Assembly: GCF_001613365.1 (NCBI RefSeq)
Contig: NZ_BDCF01000002.1
Coordinates: forward strand, 434,001 to 498,000
Length of the DNA stretch: 64,000 nucleotides
DNA from: Nocardia xishanensis NBRC 101358
GTDB lineage: Bacteria > Actinomycetota > Actinomycetes > Mycobacteriales > Mycobacteriaceae
Reading direction: 5' to 3'
Shown here: positions 1 through 9,113 of the stretch, piece by piece
Position numbering within the stretch: position 1 is the stretch's first letter
Layout of the letters: every line of letters begins with the position of its first letter
Made by a program: the position numbers and the translations under genes
The notes under the pieces: generated by a model
What the model saw: only the letters and a program-made list of their open reading frames with translations
What the model was told of the DNA's origin: nothing
Database searches by the model: none

Positions 1-59
1 ATGCCCTGGCCGCTACCGACGCCGGCAACGCAGGCCAGTTCGGGAGGCCCACGCCGTGA
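1..59 (+). CDS. 3' end of an upstream gene (partial)
   Basis: The frame ending in TGA at 57-59 is open to the window edge and encodes a short tail ending GQFGRPTP. Its stop overlaps the GTG start of the next gene in a GTGA arrangement, the same coupling seen at the other ESX-region junction near 3.12 kb. This suggests the last codons of the preceding operon gene. Nothing more can be said from 18 codons. Confidence 0.35.
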   Translation, partial: ALAATDAGNAGQFGRPTP

Positions 60-544
60 CCGGGCAGCCCGCCGTCAACGAACGCTTGCGCGCCGACATG
101 GCGACGCTGTTGGAGGGTCTCGGCGAGCAGTTCCGCGGCATCGCCGAACTGCAGCAGCGCCGTTCGCGGCTCACCGAGACGGTGAGCGTGTGCGATCAGC
201 GCATCGAGGTCACGGTGAACGCCGACGGCATCCTGATCGACACCAAGTTCGCCGACGACGTCCTGGATCTGACCCTCGAGGAAATCGCGGAGAACGTCAC
301 CGCGGCGGTGCAGGCCGCCGCGGCGAAGGTGGCCGAGCGCAGCCGGGAGCTCATGCGCCCGCTGCTGGAACGCAAGAACGCCCTGCCGAAGCTCTCCGAG
401 ATCATCGAGGGCGCACCGGATTTGGGGTCGCTCATGCCGACGGCGCCCCCGCCGCCGCTGAGTCCGCCGGACCCGAACCGCTGGCCCGACGACGATTCCG
501 GCGCCCGTGCGCCCCGGTCCGTGGTGGCCGACAACGACGACTGA
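56..544 (+). CDS. YbaB/EbfC-like protein of an ESX gene group
   Basis: This 162-aa protein starts at a GTG overlapping the preceding stop. Residues about 10-110 form a helix-strand-helix layout with a central segment RIEVTVNADGILIDTKFAD, typical of YbaB/EbfC nucleoid-associated proteins. The last 35 residues are rich in Pro and Asp. Short YbaB-like proteins commonly sit beside WXG100/ESX substrates in Nocardia and mycobacteria, and here the next genes are a WXG/PPE-like protein and EspG. The family binds DNA or acts as a small dimeric scaffold; its role in ESX loci is not settled. The family call is fairly secure and the function is inference. Confidence 0.7.
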   Translation: MTGQPAVNERLRADMATLLEGLGEQFRGIAELQQRRSRLTETVSVCDQRIEVTVNADGILIDTKFADDVLDLTLEEIAENVTAAVQAAAAKVAERSRELMRPLLERKNALPKLSEIIEGAPDLGSLMPTAPPPPLSPPDPNRWPDDDSGARAPRSVVADNDD

Positions 545-589
545 CGCGGCGCACGCGGTGCGCCCGTACGACAAGAAGGGTGAACGGGG

Positions 590-3127
590 ATGGCTCTCGA
601 ACCGGGCACGTGGTCGGGCCTGAGGAATCAGGCGCAGGCCGGGTATCTGAAGTTCGACACGTCCGACGCGCTGGCCGCCGCTCGCGCGTGCGCCGATCTG
701 GTCGACGACCTGCTCGGTATGGCCGCGACCGTGACGAATCTGCGTCTCGACGATTTCGCACCGATCGGCACCCTCACTTCCGGCACCCAGCTGGCGATGG
801 CGTTCACCGCCAAGGGAAACCGGCTGCGAACCATCCTCCAAGATCACGCCGACATCGTCACGGACATGGGCGAGACCTACATCGCGGCGGGCAAGGCGTA
901 CGCGAACGCCGAGGGTGAGTCCGAGGGCGACTTCGAGGCGCTCGACGACCTGAAGATGCCGACCGTGGCAGGCCCCTACACCCCCGGCGCACGCAAGCCG
1001 GGCGGGCCGGACGCGGAATTCGACAGGGCGAACGGCGGATTCGCGTGGATCGGCAAGGACGGCAAGCCGCACGTCCAGAACGCGAACGCAGAGAGTTTTC
1101 CCGCCTCGCTGAAGGACTACCAGGGCGAGAAGGATCCGGGCGTCACCGCCAACATCGAGAACAAGGACAGCCTCGCTTTCAGCGAATTATACGAGCTGGG
1201 ACGCGATCTCGACCCGGCTCCGGTGCTGGCCGCCGCTGGCACCTGGCACAGCATGGCCAACGACCTGCTCGGCAAGCTCAACACCTTCGTGAACGCCATC
1301 AACACCGGCACCGAGGCATGGGAGGGACAGGGCGCGACCGCGGCGGCCGCGGCGATCACGAACTACTCCGAGGGCGTGCAACCGCTGGTCACCTCGATGA
1401 TCGCGATGAGCCAGAACCTGGACTACAGCGCGCAGTGGCTGCACCTGACCAAGCTCAGCATGCCCTCCAGCCCCGATCCCGGTGACTGCTGCCCGGGCCG
1501 GGTGACCCGCCGGTACCGCAACGAGTGGCAGAAGCACTACGGCGAGGGCATGAAGAACACCGTCTCGGCGATGCCCGTGGTGAACGGTCCGATCGCCGAG
1601 CCGGCGCCGCAGGGTGGTCAGGGCCGGAACCAGCCCGGGAACGACCAGCAGGGCAACGGTCAGTACGGCAACGGCAACGGCCAGAACGGGGACAACCAGG
1701 ACGGCTACTGGAACCCGCAGCCGGACCCGAGGTACCAGCTGGACTACGGGCAGGCCGACCCGGCGAGCCAGTCCGGTTACGACACAGCGGGTTCCGGCAC
1801 AACCCCGCGCCCTGACAGCGCCGGATCGCACGGCGCCGGATCGGGCGGGGGCGCCCCGCTGCCCAACAGTGCCAAGGGCGGTGGCGGCGCCGGTTCCGGG
1901 TCGCAGGGGCAGCTCCCGCCTGGCTACGAAGCCGCGCGCAGGGAGGCCGAGTCCGCCGCGGCCGGAGCCGGTGGTGCGGCGACCCCGGTCGGCTCGTCCG
2001 GCGATGGTTCGCCGGCCGGCGGCGGGACGCAGTCGCGCCCGTCGAGTTCGGGGAATCCGTTCCCGCGCAGTAGCCTTGCCGGCGAGTCGTCATCCGACTC
2101 GCCCTCCGGAGGCAGCGGCACCAGCGTCCCGTCGCTCGGGTCGGCTCCGCTGCCCAACGGCGCGAAGGGCAGGTCGTCCGGCAGCGGCGGAACGGGCAGT
2201 GGGTCATCGGGAGCGAGTGCGGGTATATCCGGCGCGAGCGGGCTGGAGGACGCGCTCGCCAAGGCCACCGGCGCCGATCCGGCCCAGGTGCGTTCGATGC
2301 TCGGCGATCTGCCGAAGCTGCTGAACGAGGACACCCTGTCCAAGAAGACCGGCCTCTCCCCGGAACAGGTGCGCTCGGTGCTGAAGAACATCCCGGAGGC
2401 GGCCGATGTCGGCGAACTGGCGAAGCTCACCGGTCTCGACCCGGCGCAGGTGCGGTCGGTGCTGAACAACCTGCCGAACGCGCTGGACGAGAAGGCGCTG
2501 GCGACCGCGACCGGCACGAGTGACCACTCGCCCTCGCGTGCCGGCTTGCCGGGCCAGTCGTCCTCCCTGGCCGGGCTGCCCGGTCAGACGACGGGCGCCG
2601 ACGACGGCCAAGCGTCGTTCGCCCAGGCGGGCAAGGACTTCCTCGGCCAGATCGGTAAGGCGCTCACCCAGGGGCTGGATTCGCTCGGTCAGCTCGGTGC
2701 CACCCTGCCCGGCGCGGACCAGTTGCACGGGATGCTGCGCCGGTTCGACCCGGCCGCGCTCACCGCCGCCGTGGGCGATCTGCCGGTCGATCCGGCGTCC
2801 GGCGCGGGCGCCAATGGCGCCGGTGGTGTGGACAGTCCAGCTGGTCTGTCCGAGCACCCGTACCAGCAGGCCCGTGCCGGGCAAGCGTTTCCGCGCGCGT
2901 CGCTGCCCGGCGCCGAACACCCGCTGTACCCGGCCGCAGCGGCGGCGGCCCAAGGCGCGCCCGGGACGGGCGGTGCCCCGATGATGGGTCCGGCCGGTGC
3001 CGGGGCGGGCGGCGGTGCGCAGGGCAATACCGCGCAAAAGCCGGCCAAGTACCTGAAGTCCAAATCGCATCTGGACGACGCCATCGGCGCCGTGCCGAAC
3101 CGAGTGAAGCCGGTGATCGACTCGTGA
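590..3127 (+). CDS. large WXG/PPE-like ESX-associated protein with low-complexity and repeat regions
   Basis: An 845-aa protein. Residues about 1-110 are helical. Residues about 200-300 contain a WXG-like turn (TEAWEGQGATAAAAAI, near residue 240) followed by a long helix, as in WXG100/PPE/EspB-like ESX substrates. Residues about 330-550 are Gly/Ser/Pro/Asn/Gln-rich. Residues about 550-642 hold three copies of a roughly 31-aa helical repeat with core DPAQVRS(M/V)L. APLPN(S/G)AKG occurs twice. No signal peptide is visible, as expected for ESX export. Its stop overlaps the EspG-like start, implying coupled translation. A piece of this gene or a close paralogue lies at 22.7 kb. Export by an ESX machine is inference, since no ESX core component lies in the window. 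Confidence 0.65.
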   Translation: MALEPGTWSGLRNQAQAGYLKFDTSDALAAARACADLVDDLLGMAATVTNLRLDDFAPIGTLTSGTQLAMAFTAKGNRLRTILQDHADIVTDMGETYIAAGKAYANAEGESEGDFEALDDLKMPTVAGPYTPGARKPGGPDAEFDRANGGFAWIGKDGKPHVQNANAESFPASLKDYQGEKDPGVTANIENKDSLAFSELYELGRDLDPAPVLAAAGTWHSMANDLLGKLNTFVNAINTGTEAWEGQGATAAAAAITNYSEGVQPLVTSMIAMSQNLDYSAQWLHLTKLSMPSSPDPGDCCPGRVTRRYRNEWQKHYGEGMKNTVSAMPVVNGPIAEPAPQGGQGRNQPGNDQQGNGQYGNGNGQNGDNQDGYWNPQPDPRYQLDYGQADPASQSGYDTAGSGTTPRPDSAGSHGAGSGGGAPLPNSAKGGGGAGSGSQGQLPPGYEAARREAESAAAGAGGAATPVGSSGDGSPAGGGTQSRPSSSGNPFPRSSLAGESSSDSPSGGSGTSVPSLGSAPLPNGAKGRSSGSGGTGSGSSGASAGISGASGLEDALAKATGADPAQVRSMLGDLPKLLNEDTLSKKTGLSPEQVRSVLKNIPEAADVGELAKLTGLDPAQVRSVLNNLPNALDEKALATATGTSDHSPSRAGLPGQSSSLAGLPGQTTGADDGQASFAQAGKDFLGQIGKALTQGLDSLGQLGATLPGADQLHGMLRRFDPAALTAAVGDLPVDPASGAGANGAGGVDSPAGLSEHPYQQARAGQAFPRASLPGAEHPLYPAAAAAAQGAPGTGGAPMMGPAGAGAGGGAQGNTAQKPAKYLKSKSHLDDAIGAVPNRVKPVIDS

Positions 3128-3924
3128 ACCGAACCTGGGAGTTCACCGACCTGGAGTTCAACCTGCTGTGCGAAGAGGTGCGGCAGGGCGAACTGCCCGC
3201 CCCGTTCGTCTTCACCAGCCGCACCCGGCTGGCGGACGACTACGAGCGGGAGAAGTTCGAGGTCCAGCAGCAGTTGCGCGAGCGGTTCGACCACGAACTG
3301 GACGCCATGGCGGGCGCCATCGCCCGACCTGACATCTTCATCGTGGCGCACGCCTGGGACGACCAGGATTTCGACAACCCGCAAGCGCGCACTCGGGTGC
3401 ATGCCGTCCGGCAACGCACCCGCGGGTACATCATCACCCAGCGCCCCGGCGAAACCCTCATGCACGCAGGTGGTTTCGACGCTGTCGAATGCGATCCGCG
3501 CGCCCTGGCCGATACCGTGCTCGGGCTGCTGCCCAAATGCAACGCAGGCACTCTGGACGACATCCAGCTCGCCCTGCCGACCTCGGAACCCCCGGTCGTC
3601 AACCAAGGCCCGTCCTCCGGCGTCATGGACAACGACGACACAGACGACGACACGATCCGCAGCGACGTCTTCTTCGCGACCCCCGCGGTGAGCACCGGCA
3701 TCGTCAAGGTGCTGCAGGGCCGTTCCAAGTACGGCCCGCGCGGCCGGATCGAAACCGGCATGCTCTGGCGCGACCTCCCCGACGACGGCCGCTACGTCAT
3801 GCCGCTGGACCACCCGGCCCCGGTCGCCACCGCGATGAGCAGTGACGGCCTCACCGAGTGGGTGAACGAACAGATCGACCACATTCTGGCGCGCATGGAA
3901 TCGCATATGGAGACGGAGGACTGA
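3124..3924 (+). CDS. EspG-family ESX chaperone-like protein
   Basis: A 266-aa protein starting at GTG inside the preceding stop (GTGA). It opens with WEFTDLEFNLLCEEV and PAPFVFTSRTRLADDYER, the conserved N-terminal pattern of EspG proteins (usual length about 260-300 aa), and ends with a C-terminal amphipathic helix. In mycobacteria EspG is cytosolic and binds the tip of PE-PPE heterodimers, keeping them soluble for a specific ESX system. By position, the likely client is the protein encoded immediately upstream. An acidic linker (MDNDDTDDDTIRSD) interrupts the fold near residue 170. Client specificity is inference. Confidence 0.85.
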   Translation: MNRTWEFTDLEFNLLCEEVRQGELPAPFVFTSRTRLADDYEREKFEVQQQLRERFDHELDAMAGAIARPDIFIVAHAWDDQDFDNPQARTRVHAVRQRTRGYIITQRPGETLMHAGGFDAVECDPRALADTVLGLLPKCNAGTLDDIQLALPTSEPPVVNQGPSSGVMDNDDTDDDTIRSDVFFATPAVSTGIVKVLQGRSKYGPRGRIETGMLWRDLPDDGRYVMPLDHPAPVATAMSSDGLTEWVNEQIDHILARMESHMETED

Positions 3925-4202
3925 CGCCGCTCGATCGTGCCCCGCGCCGGGGCTGTGCGGGATCTCGTGGAACTCGGCCATCTGGCCGTCGGTTCTGTTC
4001 CGGGCCCCGGCAGTCGTACGTCTTAGCCGAAGCCCTAGGCGCCGAAGGCGTATCGGCGTATCGGAACGCACCGCAATGCCGATTGTCGCGAGTCGCCGGA
4101 GGTGTTGGTGGCGGCCGAGGAAGTCCTGTTACGAATAGGGAAGCGCGGCCTTGTGTTTCGACGTCGGTACGAGCGATAGCTTGGGTTGTGCTCACGGTCA
4201 GG

Positions 4203-5249
4203 ATGAACGACCGAGCGGCGAGACTGCTCGGTGTGCGGGACGGCTTCGGTGGTCTGGATCCAGAGGAGGGTTTGTCCTCCGGTTTGCGTACCTGGGTAGA
4301 CGGCGGGATCGAAAGTCGCGGCGAGGTGGTGTCCTGGGCCCCGATTCCCGCGGACGCTGACGACGCACCAGGGCGCTTTGTCGACCTCTACGAGTGGGAG
4401 CACTGGCACAACGACTTCCACCTGGAAGATTTCGTGTCCGTTGACTCCACGTACGCCGACGGGCCGATCGTCGGCGTCGACGCGCAGCGGACCCTGCTCA
4501 GGCAAGGGATCGCGCTGGCTCGGGAGGTCGGGCGGCTGGCCGGTGAGCTGAGCACGCCGATTCCGCTGCGGTGCATCATTGCGGCCAACGAAACCAACGG
4601 CAAGTTCGCGTTCTATCGGATTCGGCCCGAGGACAATTGGGTGCTCGACGACCTCGACGGGGACGACCGTGGCTATGTAGTGATCATCGACTTTGTTCCT
4701 AGGTCTCGCGATAGGTTTCGAAGCGCGCGCATCGGTGCGGCGCAACGGGCGGCGCTCATCGACCTCGTCGAACTGCTCGCACCCGATGTCGAGAAGGCTC
4801 GTGGCAGATTGGCGTACGTCCTCGAGAATGCGTTGTGGTCGGCGTTCGATCCCGAAGATGCGCTGATAGAGGCCTTGTTCGACGGCATCGACAGCGCGTT
4901 GACCTACTTCCTTCGCGTTGTCGCCGACCCCGCCACGATTCGCCGCCGTCTGGAGCTGATGCCCACCTGCCCGGAAGGACTGACCTGGGACTGGGACGGG
5001 TACGACGCCGATATCGGATCCTGGAGTAGCGAGACCGATCTTCAGCCCTACTTGCGGTTGTTGGCCGATCGTTGTCGTGCGGTCGATACCGCGTTGATCG
5101 GCGTCTTCACCGGCGCGGATGGACTGGTGCTCGGTTTCCTGCCTTCGGACGAGCTCGAGCGATTCATCGTTCTCGCCGCGACGGCCAAGGCGGAGATCAT
5201 CATCTACGGCTCGGGCGAGCCAGCTACCAGCGACGCTGCGCCGGCCTAA
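4203..5249 (+). CDS. hypothetical protein
   Basis: Of the long open frame, the part from ATG 4203 (MNDRAARLLG) looks coding. An AGG lies just upstream and a GTG at 4188 is an alternative start. The 348-aa product is acidic with alternating hydrophobic strands and helices. It has several Trp/Asp-rich stretches (RPEDNWVLDDLDGDD, LTWDWDGYDADIGSW) and a hydrophobic C-terminal segment (LERFIVLAATAKAEIIIYGSG). No signal peptide, membrane helix or known catalytic motif was recognised. The frame upstream of 4188 is Arg/Gly-rich and reads like non-coding DNA, so the longer start is unlikely. Confidence 0.6.
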   Translation: MNDRAARLLGVRDGFGGLDPEEGLSSGLRTWVDGGIESRGEVVSWAPIPADADDAPGRFVDLYEWEHWHNDFHLEDFVSVDSTYADGPIVGVDAQRTLLRQGIALAREVGRLAGELSTPIPLRCIIAANETNGKFAFYRIRPEDNWVLDDLDGDDRGYVVIIDFVPRSRDRFRSARIGAAQRAALIDLVELLAPDVEKARGRLAYVLENALWSAFDPEDALIEALFDGIDSALTYFLRVVADPATIRRRLELMPTCPEGLTWDWDGYDADIGSWSSETDLQPYLRLLADRCRAVDTALIGVFTGADGLVLGFLPSDELERFIVLAATAKAEIIIYGSGEPATSDAAPA

Positions 5250-5255
5250 CACGGG

Positions 5256-5385
5256 TCAGGCGGCGTCGAGGGCCGCGGTGATCTTGCGGGCCATCGCGGC
5301 CACGGCGGGGCTGGGCTCACCTTCGCGGGCCTGGACGGCGGCTTCGAGAATCCGGATTCGCCGGGCTGAGCAGCGGCGTCGCGTT
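5256..5385 (-). pseudogene. possible C-terminal remnant of an unidentified gene
   Basis: The minus strand carries about 40 codons ending [19 protein letters not shown] followed by [12 protein letters not shown] and a stop. The composition is protein-like, but two in-frame stops lie directly upstream (near 5388) and there is no start codon. It may be the tail of a deleted helical protein, or chance. Confidence 0.25.
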
Positions 5386-5461
5386 CATCATGAAAATCTC
5401 ACGGAGGGCTTGGTTTTCTGTCTCCAGCGCGGAGACGCCGCGCGGGAAAGGAATCCATCCC

Positions 5462-5683
5462 ATGAAGATCAAGTCCGCGATCGCCGCTGCCACACTCACC
5501 CTGGGCGCCGTGGCCGCCGGCGCCGGTGTCGCCGCTGCCGCGCCCGCACCGCTGCACACCCCGTTCATCGGTAACTACGCCACCTACGAGGCCTGCGCCG
5601 CGGACGGCAATTCGCCGAAGACCGGTGGCACCCAATGGGAGTGCGTCGAGGTCGCCAACGGCTGGGACCTGTACACCTACTGA
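5462..5683 (+). CDS. small secreted protein
   Basis: A 73-aa protein starting at ATG 5462, preceded by a GGGAAAGGA ribosome-binding stretch. Residues 1-28 form a classical Sec signal peptide ([20 protein letters not shown], then Ala-rich with a predicted cut after AAA). The mature part of about 45 residues is small and aromatic-rich ([28 protein letters not shown]) with two Cys that could form one disulfide. Similar tiny secreted proteins are common in Nocardia and mycobacteria; the function is unknown. A hairpin follows 20 bases downstream. Confidence 0.75.
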   Translation: MKIKSAIAAATLTLGAVAAGAGVAAAAPAPLHTPFIGNYATYEACAADGNSPKTGGTQWECVEVANGWDLYTY

Positions 5684-5702
5684 GCCGACCGGTTCGGTGA
5701 GC

Positions 5703-5729
5703 GGGTGGCCCGGAGGGGTCGGGCCACCC
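5703..5729 (+). terminator. stem-loop after the small secreted protein gene
   Basis: GGGTGGCCCG at 5703-5712 pairs perfectly with CGGGCCACCC at 5720-5729 across a 7-base loop. There is no clear U-tract, so this could be a weak intrinsic terminator or mRNA end-stabilising hairpin. Confidence 0.5.
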
Positions 5730-5776
5730 CAACTCCGGCGGCGAACGATTTGTGAAGTGCCCTATTGTCTGATCTC

Positions 5777-6451
5777 GTGCGGGTTTTGGTCGTGGAGGAC
5801 GATGAGGGGCTCGGCGTCGAAGTGGCAGCGGGCCTGCGCTACGCGGGCTTCGCGGTCGACCTCGCCGGTCACCTCGCCGACGCCGATTTCAAGATCTCCG
5901 TCAACACCTATGACTGCCTGGTGATCGACCGCGGCCTGCCCGACGGCGACGGCCTACACCTGGTCGCCACGCACCGCGCCGCGGGCCACCGGGTTCCGGT
6001 GCTGATGCTCACCGCGCGCGACGGTCTGGCCGACCGCATCGCCGGCTTCGAGAACGGCGCGGACGACTACCTGGTCAAGCCGTTCGCGTTGCCCGAACTG
6101 ACAGCCAGGGTGCGTGCCCTGTGCCGCCGCCGCGAGCACCCCGCTCCGGCGCGCGTGCGACTCGGCGATATCGATATCGATCTTCCCCGCCGCCGCGTAC
6201 AGCGGGCCGGCATTCTGCGGTCGCTGACCCCCAAGGAGTTCGCGGTCCTCGAACTGCTCGCCACCCGCGCGGGCAGCGTGGTTACCCGCTCGGAGCTGAT
6301 CGAATGCTGCTGGGACGAGATGGCCGAACCCACCTCGAACGTGGTCGACGCGGTGATCGCGCAATTGCGCCGCAAGCTCGGCGCACCGCCGGTGATCGAG
6401 ACGGTGCGCGGCGCGGGCTTCGTGATGGGAGGTGAACCATTCGTACCGTGA
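5777..6451 (+). CDS. OmpR-family response regulator
   Basis: A 224-aa protein from GTG 5777; a TTG four codons upstream is less likely. The receiver domain (about 1-115) has the acid pocket ED(8)D(9), phospho-acceptor Asp51 in IDRGLPDGDG and Lys101 in DYLVKPFA. The C-terminal winged helix (about 125-224) is of the OmpR/PhoB type (SLTPKEFAVLELLATRAG; VDAVIAQLRRKLG). No Shine-Dalgarno sequence is apparent and TATTGT lies 8 bases before the GTG, so the transcript may be leaderless. It overlaps the kinase start by 4 bases and forms a two-component system with it. The target genes are not evident. Confidence 0.9.
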   Translation: MRVLVVEDDEGLGVEVAAGLRYAGFAVDLAGHLADADFKISVNTYDCLVIDRGLPDGDGLHLVATHRAAGHRVPVLMLTARDGLADRIAGFENGADDYLVKPFALPELTARVRALCRRREHPAPARVRLGDIDIDLPRRRVQRAGILRSLTPKEFAVLELLATRAGSVVTRSELIECCWDEMAEPTSNVVDAVIAQLRRKLGAPPVIETVRGAGFVMGGEPFVP

Positions 6452-7722
6452 TCGCCACCTCCGACGCGCGCCCCGCCGTCCGGCGGCTGCGCCGCACCCG
6501 GTGGCAACTGACCACGCTGATCACCGCCGTCACCGCGACCTGCCTGATCATCCTCGGGTTGGTGGCCACCACCATCGACGCCCGCTCGCGGGACAAGGCC
6601 ATGGACGACGCGATCGACCGGGTGGCCACCGGCGTCAACCGCAGTATCGGCCTGCTCGAGGACGACACCTTCGACATCAGCCAGGTCGAGAACTACGACC
6701 TCGCCAATGGCGAGACCGCTGTGCTGGTGCTGTCCAACGACGGCGCGGGTCAGTGGCAGGAACGCTATTCGCACCTGCGCTCCTGGCTGCCGAAGGAGGA
6801 GATCGTCCAAGGCGTGGTCGACGACGCCACCGTGGCCCCCGACACCATCTTCCGCGACGGCATCGACAGTCAGGGCAGGCCGGTGCGACTGGTCGCCCAG
6901 CACATGATCTGGGACGACTCCCCGATCGAGGCGGTCGTCATCGCGGGCGCCAATCCGGGTGTCTTCGACCGGGAACGCGCGCTGCTGCTGTGGGGTCTGG
7001 TGGTGGGCGGGCTCACCCTTGTCATCCTGTCGGGTATGGCCGCGCACTGGCTCTCCGGGCGTAGCATGCGCCAGGTCACAGTCATGCTCGAGGAACAGGA
7101 GCGCTTCCTCGGCGACGCGGCCCACGAACTGCGCACCCCACTGACCACGCTCGGGTTGGTCACCGCGCCGCGCAGGCGCAACCCACACGAGGTGGAGCGC
7201 GCGCTGGATGACGCGCGGGCCCTCGGTTCCCGGATGGAGCGGATCGTGGCGGGACTGATCGCGCGGGCACGGATGCAAGCGGGCGTCACCAAGATGGAGC
7301 GGGTGCAGTTGCTGCTCGACCAGCTCACCGAGGCGGTGATCGAGGAGTTCCCGAATGCGGGCATCGTCGTGCGGACCCAGCCCTCGGTAGTCGTGGGAGA
7401 TCCCGGCCTCCTGAGCCTCGCGGTGCGCAATCTGCTCGAGAACGCCGTCACGCACGGCGCGATGAACCACGGCGCACCCGTCGAGGTGTATGTGACCGAG
7501 GGCCGGGTCAGCGTGCGCGACCACGGCCCCGGGCTGAATCCGCAGGTGGCGAGCAATCCGTTCCAACGCGGGGTGACCGGCGGTCGCGGCAGCGGCATCG
7601 GGCTGGCTCTGGTGGCGTGGATCGCCGAATTGCACGGCGGCACCGCGACAATGGAGCCCGCGGCGGGCGGTGGCACCCTCGCCACGATCGCGCTACCGCC
7701 GCCCGTACTCGGACAGTCGTGA
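6448..7722 (+). CDS. membrane sensor histidine kinase, partner of the upstream regulator
   Basis: A 424-aa protein starting at a GTG overlapping the regulator stop. Membrane helices lie at about residues 20-42 and 181-205, enclosing an extracytoplasmic sensor domain of about 135 aa. The dimerisation/phosphotransfer box is FLGDAAHELRTPLTTL with His226. The ATPase domain has the N box NLLENAVTHG (Asn332), a G1-like VRDHGPGL and a G2-like GRGSGIGLAL. It is classed as a HisKA/HATPase_c kinase. The ligand is unknown; nearby genes give no clue. Confidence 0.9.
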   Translation: MIATSDARPAVRRLRRTRWQLTTLITAVTATCLIILGLVATTIDARSRDKAMDDAIDRVATGVNRSIGLLEDDTFDISQVENYDLANGETAVLVLSNDGAGQWQERYSHLRSWLPKEEIVQGVVDDATVAPDTIFRDGIDSQGRPVRLVAQHMIWDDSPIEAVVIAGANPGVFDRERALLLWGLVVGGLTLVILSGMAAHWLSGRSMRQVTVMLEEQERFLGDAAHELRTPLTTLGLVTAPRRRNPHEVERALDDARALGSRMERIVAGLIARARMQAGVTKMERVQLLLDQLTEAVIEEFPNAGIVVRTQPSVVVGDPGLLSLAVRNLLENAVTHGAMNHGAPVEVYVTEGRVSVRDHGPGLNPQVASNPFQRGVTGGRGSGIGLALVAWIAELHGGTATMEPAAGGGTLATIALPPPVLGQS

Positions 7723-7750
7723 TTCAGCTGTCCAACGGAACCACCCGAAC

Positions 7751-8068
7751 ATGCACGAAGTCCTCATCGCACGGCTTTCACCGATCGCACCGGCCGTCGA
7801 ACAAGACGGTCAGGACAACCCTTGCCCTACAACGTCGTACGATGCGTCGGAGGCGCCGAGGACGGCATCACCCGACCGGCCGATTGTGCGTGTCTACAAC
7901 TACGCCAGCACCGACGAACAAGCTGAGCAGTTGAAAGATGCTTGCCGCCAACCGTTCCCGAATCCGGCGGCACCCTGGTGGGCGGCGTTGATCGACAGCG
8001 TCCGCGAGGTCAGCGGCGGTCAAGAAGCTGCCACATTCGATCCAATCGACCGAAAACGAACGGCGTGA
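7751..8068 (+). CDS. hypothetical protein (uncertain)
   Basis: An ATG at 7751, 28 bases after the kinase stop, opens 105 codons. The second half (VRVYNYASTDEQAEQLKDAC, then WWAALIDSVREV) is protein-like and less biased than the first. There is no strong ribosome-binding site, no recognised domain and no membrane segment. It could be a small orphan gene or a decayed 3' fragment. Confidence 0.35.
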   Translation: MHEVLIARLSPIAPAVEQDGQDNPCPTTSYDASEAPRTASPDRPIVRVYNYASTDEQAEQLKDACRQPFPNPAAPWWAALIDSVREVSGGQEAATFDPIDRKRTA

Positions 8069-8169
8069 GCACGTGGGAACGATCGCCACCAACCCGGGCG
8101 CGAGTGACGCGCCGCAATGCCGCCTATAGCGCACCCAAGCGGCCAGCGCTGATCGGCGGGCTGGTGCGG

Positions 8170-9096
8170 CTACGGGACGTAAACGATGCGGTCGTCGGTT
8201 CGGGCGTTCCACGTCTCGCCGACCCGAGCGAGAGGCACAGGACGGGCCCGCACGGCGATCGCCTCGGTCTGCACCGCGGCGGCGAGTTCCGGCAATTCCG
8301 CGAGGAAGTCGCGTGCCGGTACCGAGCCGATTCCGCTGCCGCAGATCTGCAGCCGGGACGCGCGCAGCAGCGAGGAGTCGACGGGAATCGTCTGACCGGC
8401 GACGGATCCGATCTGGATCCAGTCCAGCGGAGCGCTGCGGTCGCGGCGGGCGGTGATCATCGCGGTCATCACCCGGGCGGACGGTTCTCCCCACACGTAG
8501 TCGATGACGATGTCGACATCGGCGGCGCGGTCCGCCCGCTCGAAGGTCACTGTTTCGTCCGCGCCGAGGTCGTGCAGCTCGGCGAGCCGGGAAGCGTTGC
8601 GTCCGGCGGCGATCACGTTTGCGGCACCGAACCGTTTGGCGATCTGCACCGCCATCCGGCCGGCGCTGCCAGTGGCACCGAGGACGAGGACGCGTTGGCC
8701 CTCCCGGAACGCGATACGGCGGCGCAGCGCGACCCAGGACGACATCGCCGGGTTCATCGCGGCGGCGATGCGCACCGGGTCGGCGTCATCCGGCAGCAGC
8801 ACGCTGCGGCGTGGGTCGATGACCGTCTGCTCGGCGAACGTGCCCAGGTCGCTGTCGTCCAGCACCACGTACCTGAGATTTCCGCGCGGGTCGCGCACGA
8901 CGGCGTCGACGCCGGGTACGAACGGGAACGTGCCGGTGCTGCTGTAGTGCGTGCCGTTCGCCCGAGCCTTGACCAGGAGGTGCAAACCCGCCGCGAGAAC
9001 GTCCACGACCATCTCGTTCTCCCGCTGGGCGACCGGGGCGGGGTACTCGCTGTACCGCGGCGGTGCGTCGAAGCTGGTGACAACAGCGGCGTGCAT
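8170..9096 (-). CDS. zinc-binding-dehydrogenase/quinone-oxidoreductase-like enzyme
   Basis: A 308-aa protein from the ATG at 9096, with GGAG six bases upstream. It has the medium-chain reductase layout: an N-terminal GroES-like part (PFVPGVDAVVRDPRG) and a Rossmann part with LVLGATGSAGRMAVQIAKRFGA (the GxxGxxG-type nucleotide motif near residue 140). No catalytic or structural zinc Cys cluster is visible, so it resembles NADPH:quinone reductase/enoyl-reductase members and is short for the family. It is divergent from a marR gene with two palindromes between them, so repression by that MarR is likely. The substrate is unknown. Confidence 0.85.
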   Translation of the reverse strand: MHAAVVTSFDAPPRYSEYPAPVAQRENEMVVDVLAAGLHLLVKARANGTHYSSTGTFPFVPGVDAVVRDPRGNLRYVVLDDSDLGTFAEQTVIDPRRSVLLPDDADPVRIAAAMNPAMSSWVALRRRIAFREGQRVLVLGATGSAGRMAVQIAKRFGAANVIAAGRNASRLAELHDLGADETVTFERADRAADVDIVIDYVWGEPSARVMTAMITARRDRSAPLDWIQIGSVAGQTIPVDSSLLRASRLQICGSGIGSVPARDFLAELPELAAAVQTEAIAVRARPVPLARVGETWNARTDDRIVYVP

Positions 9097-9113
9097 GGCG
9101 ACTCCTCGAATTT

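Noticed and set aside
2689..4071. A 460-codon minus-strand open frame opposite the ESX/EspG genes
   Set aside because: Overlaps two genes with clear families and lacks its own ribosome site or motifs.
4035..5252. A 405-codon minus-strand frame opposite the hypothetical protein at 4203-5249
   Set aside because: It competes with the plus-strand frame, but the latter has better amino-acid balance and hydrophobic strand patterns. The minus frame is Arg/Gln-rich.
6067..7635. A 522-codon minus-strand frame opposite the histidine kinase
   Set aside because: Antisense to a kinase with complete H, N and G boxes; His/Arg-rich shadow.
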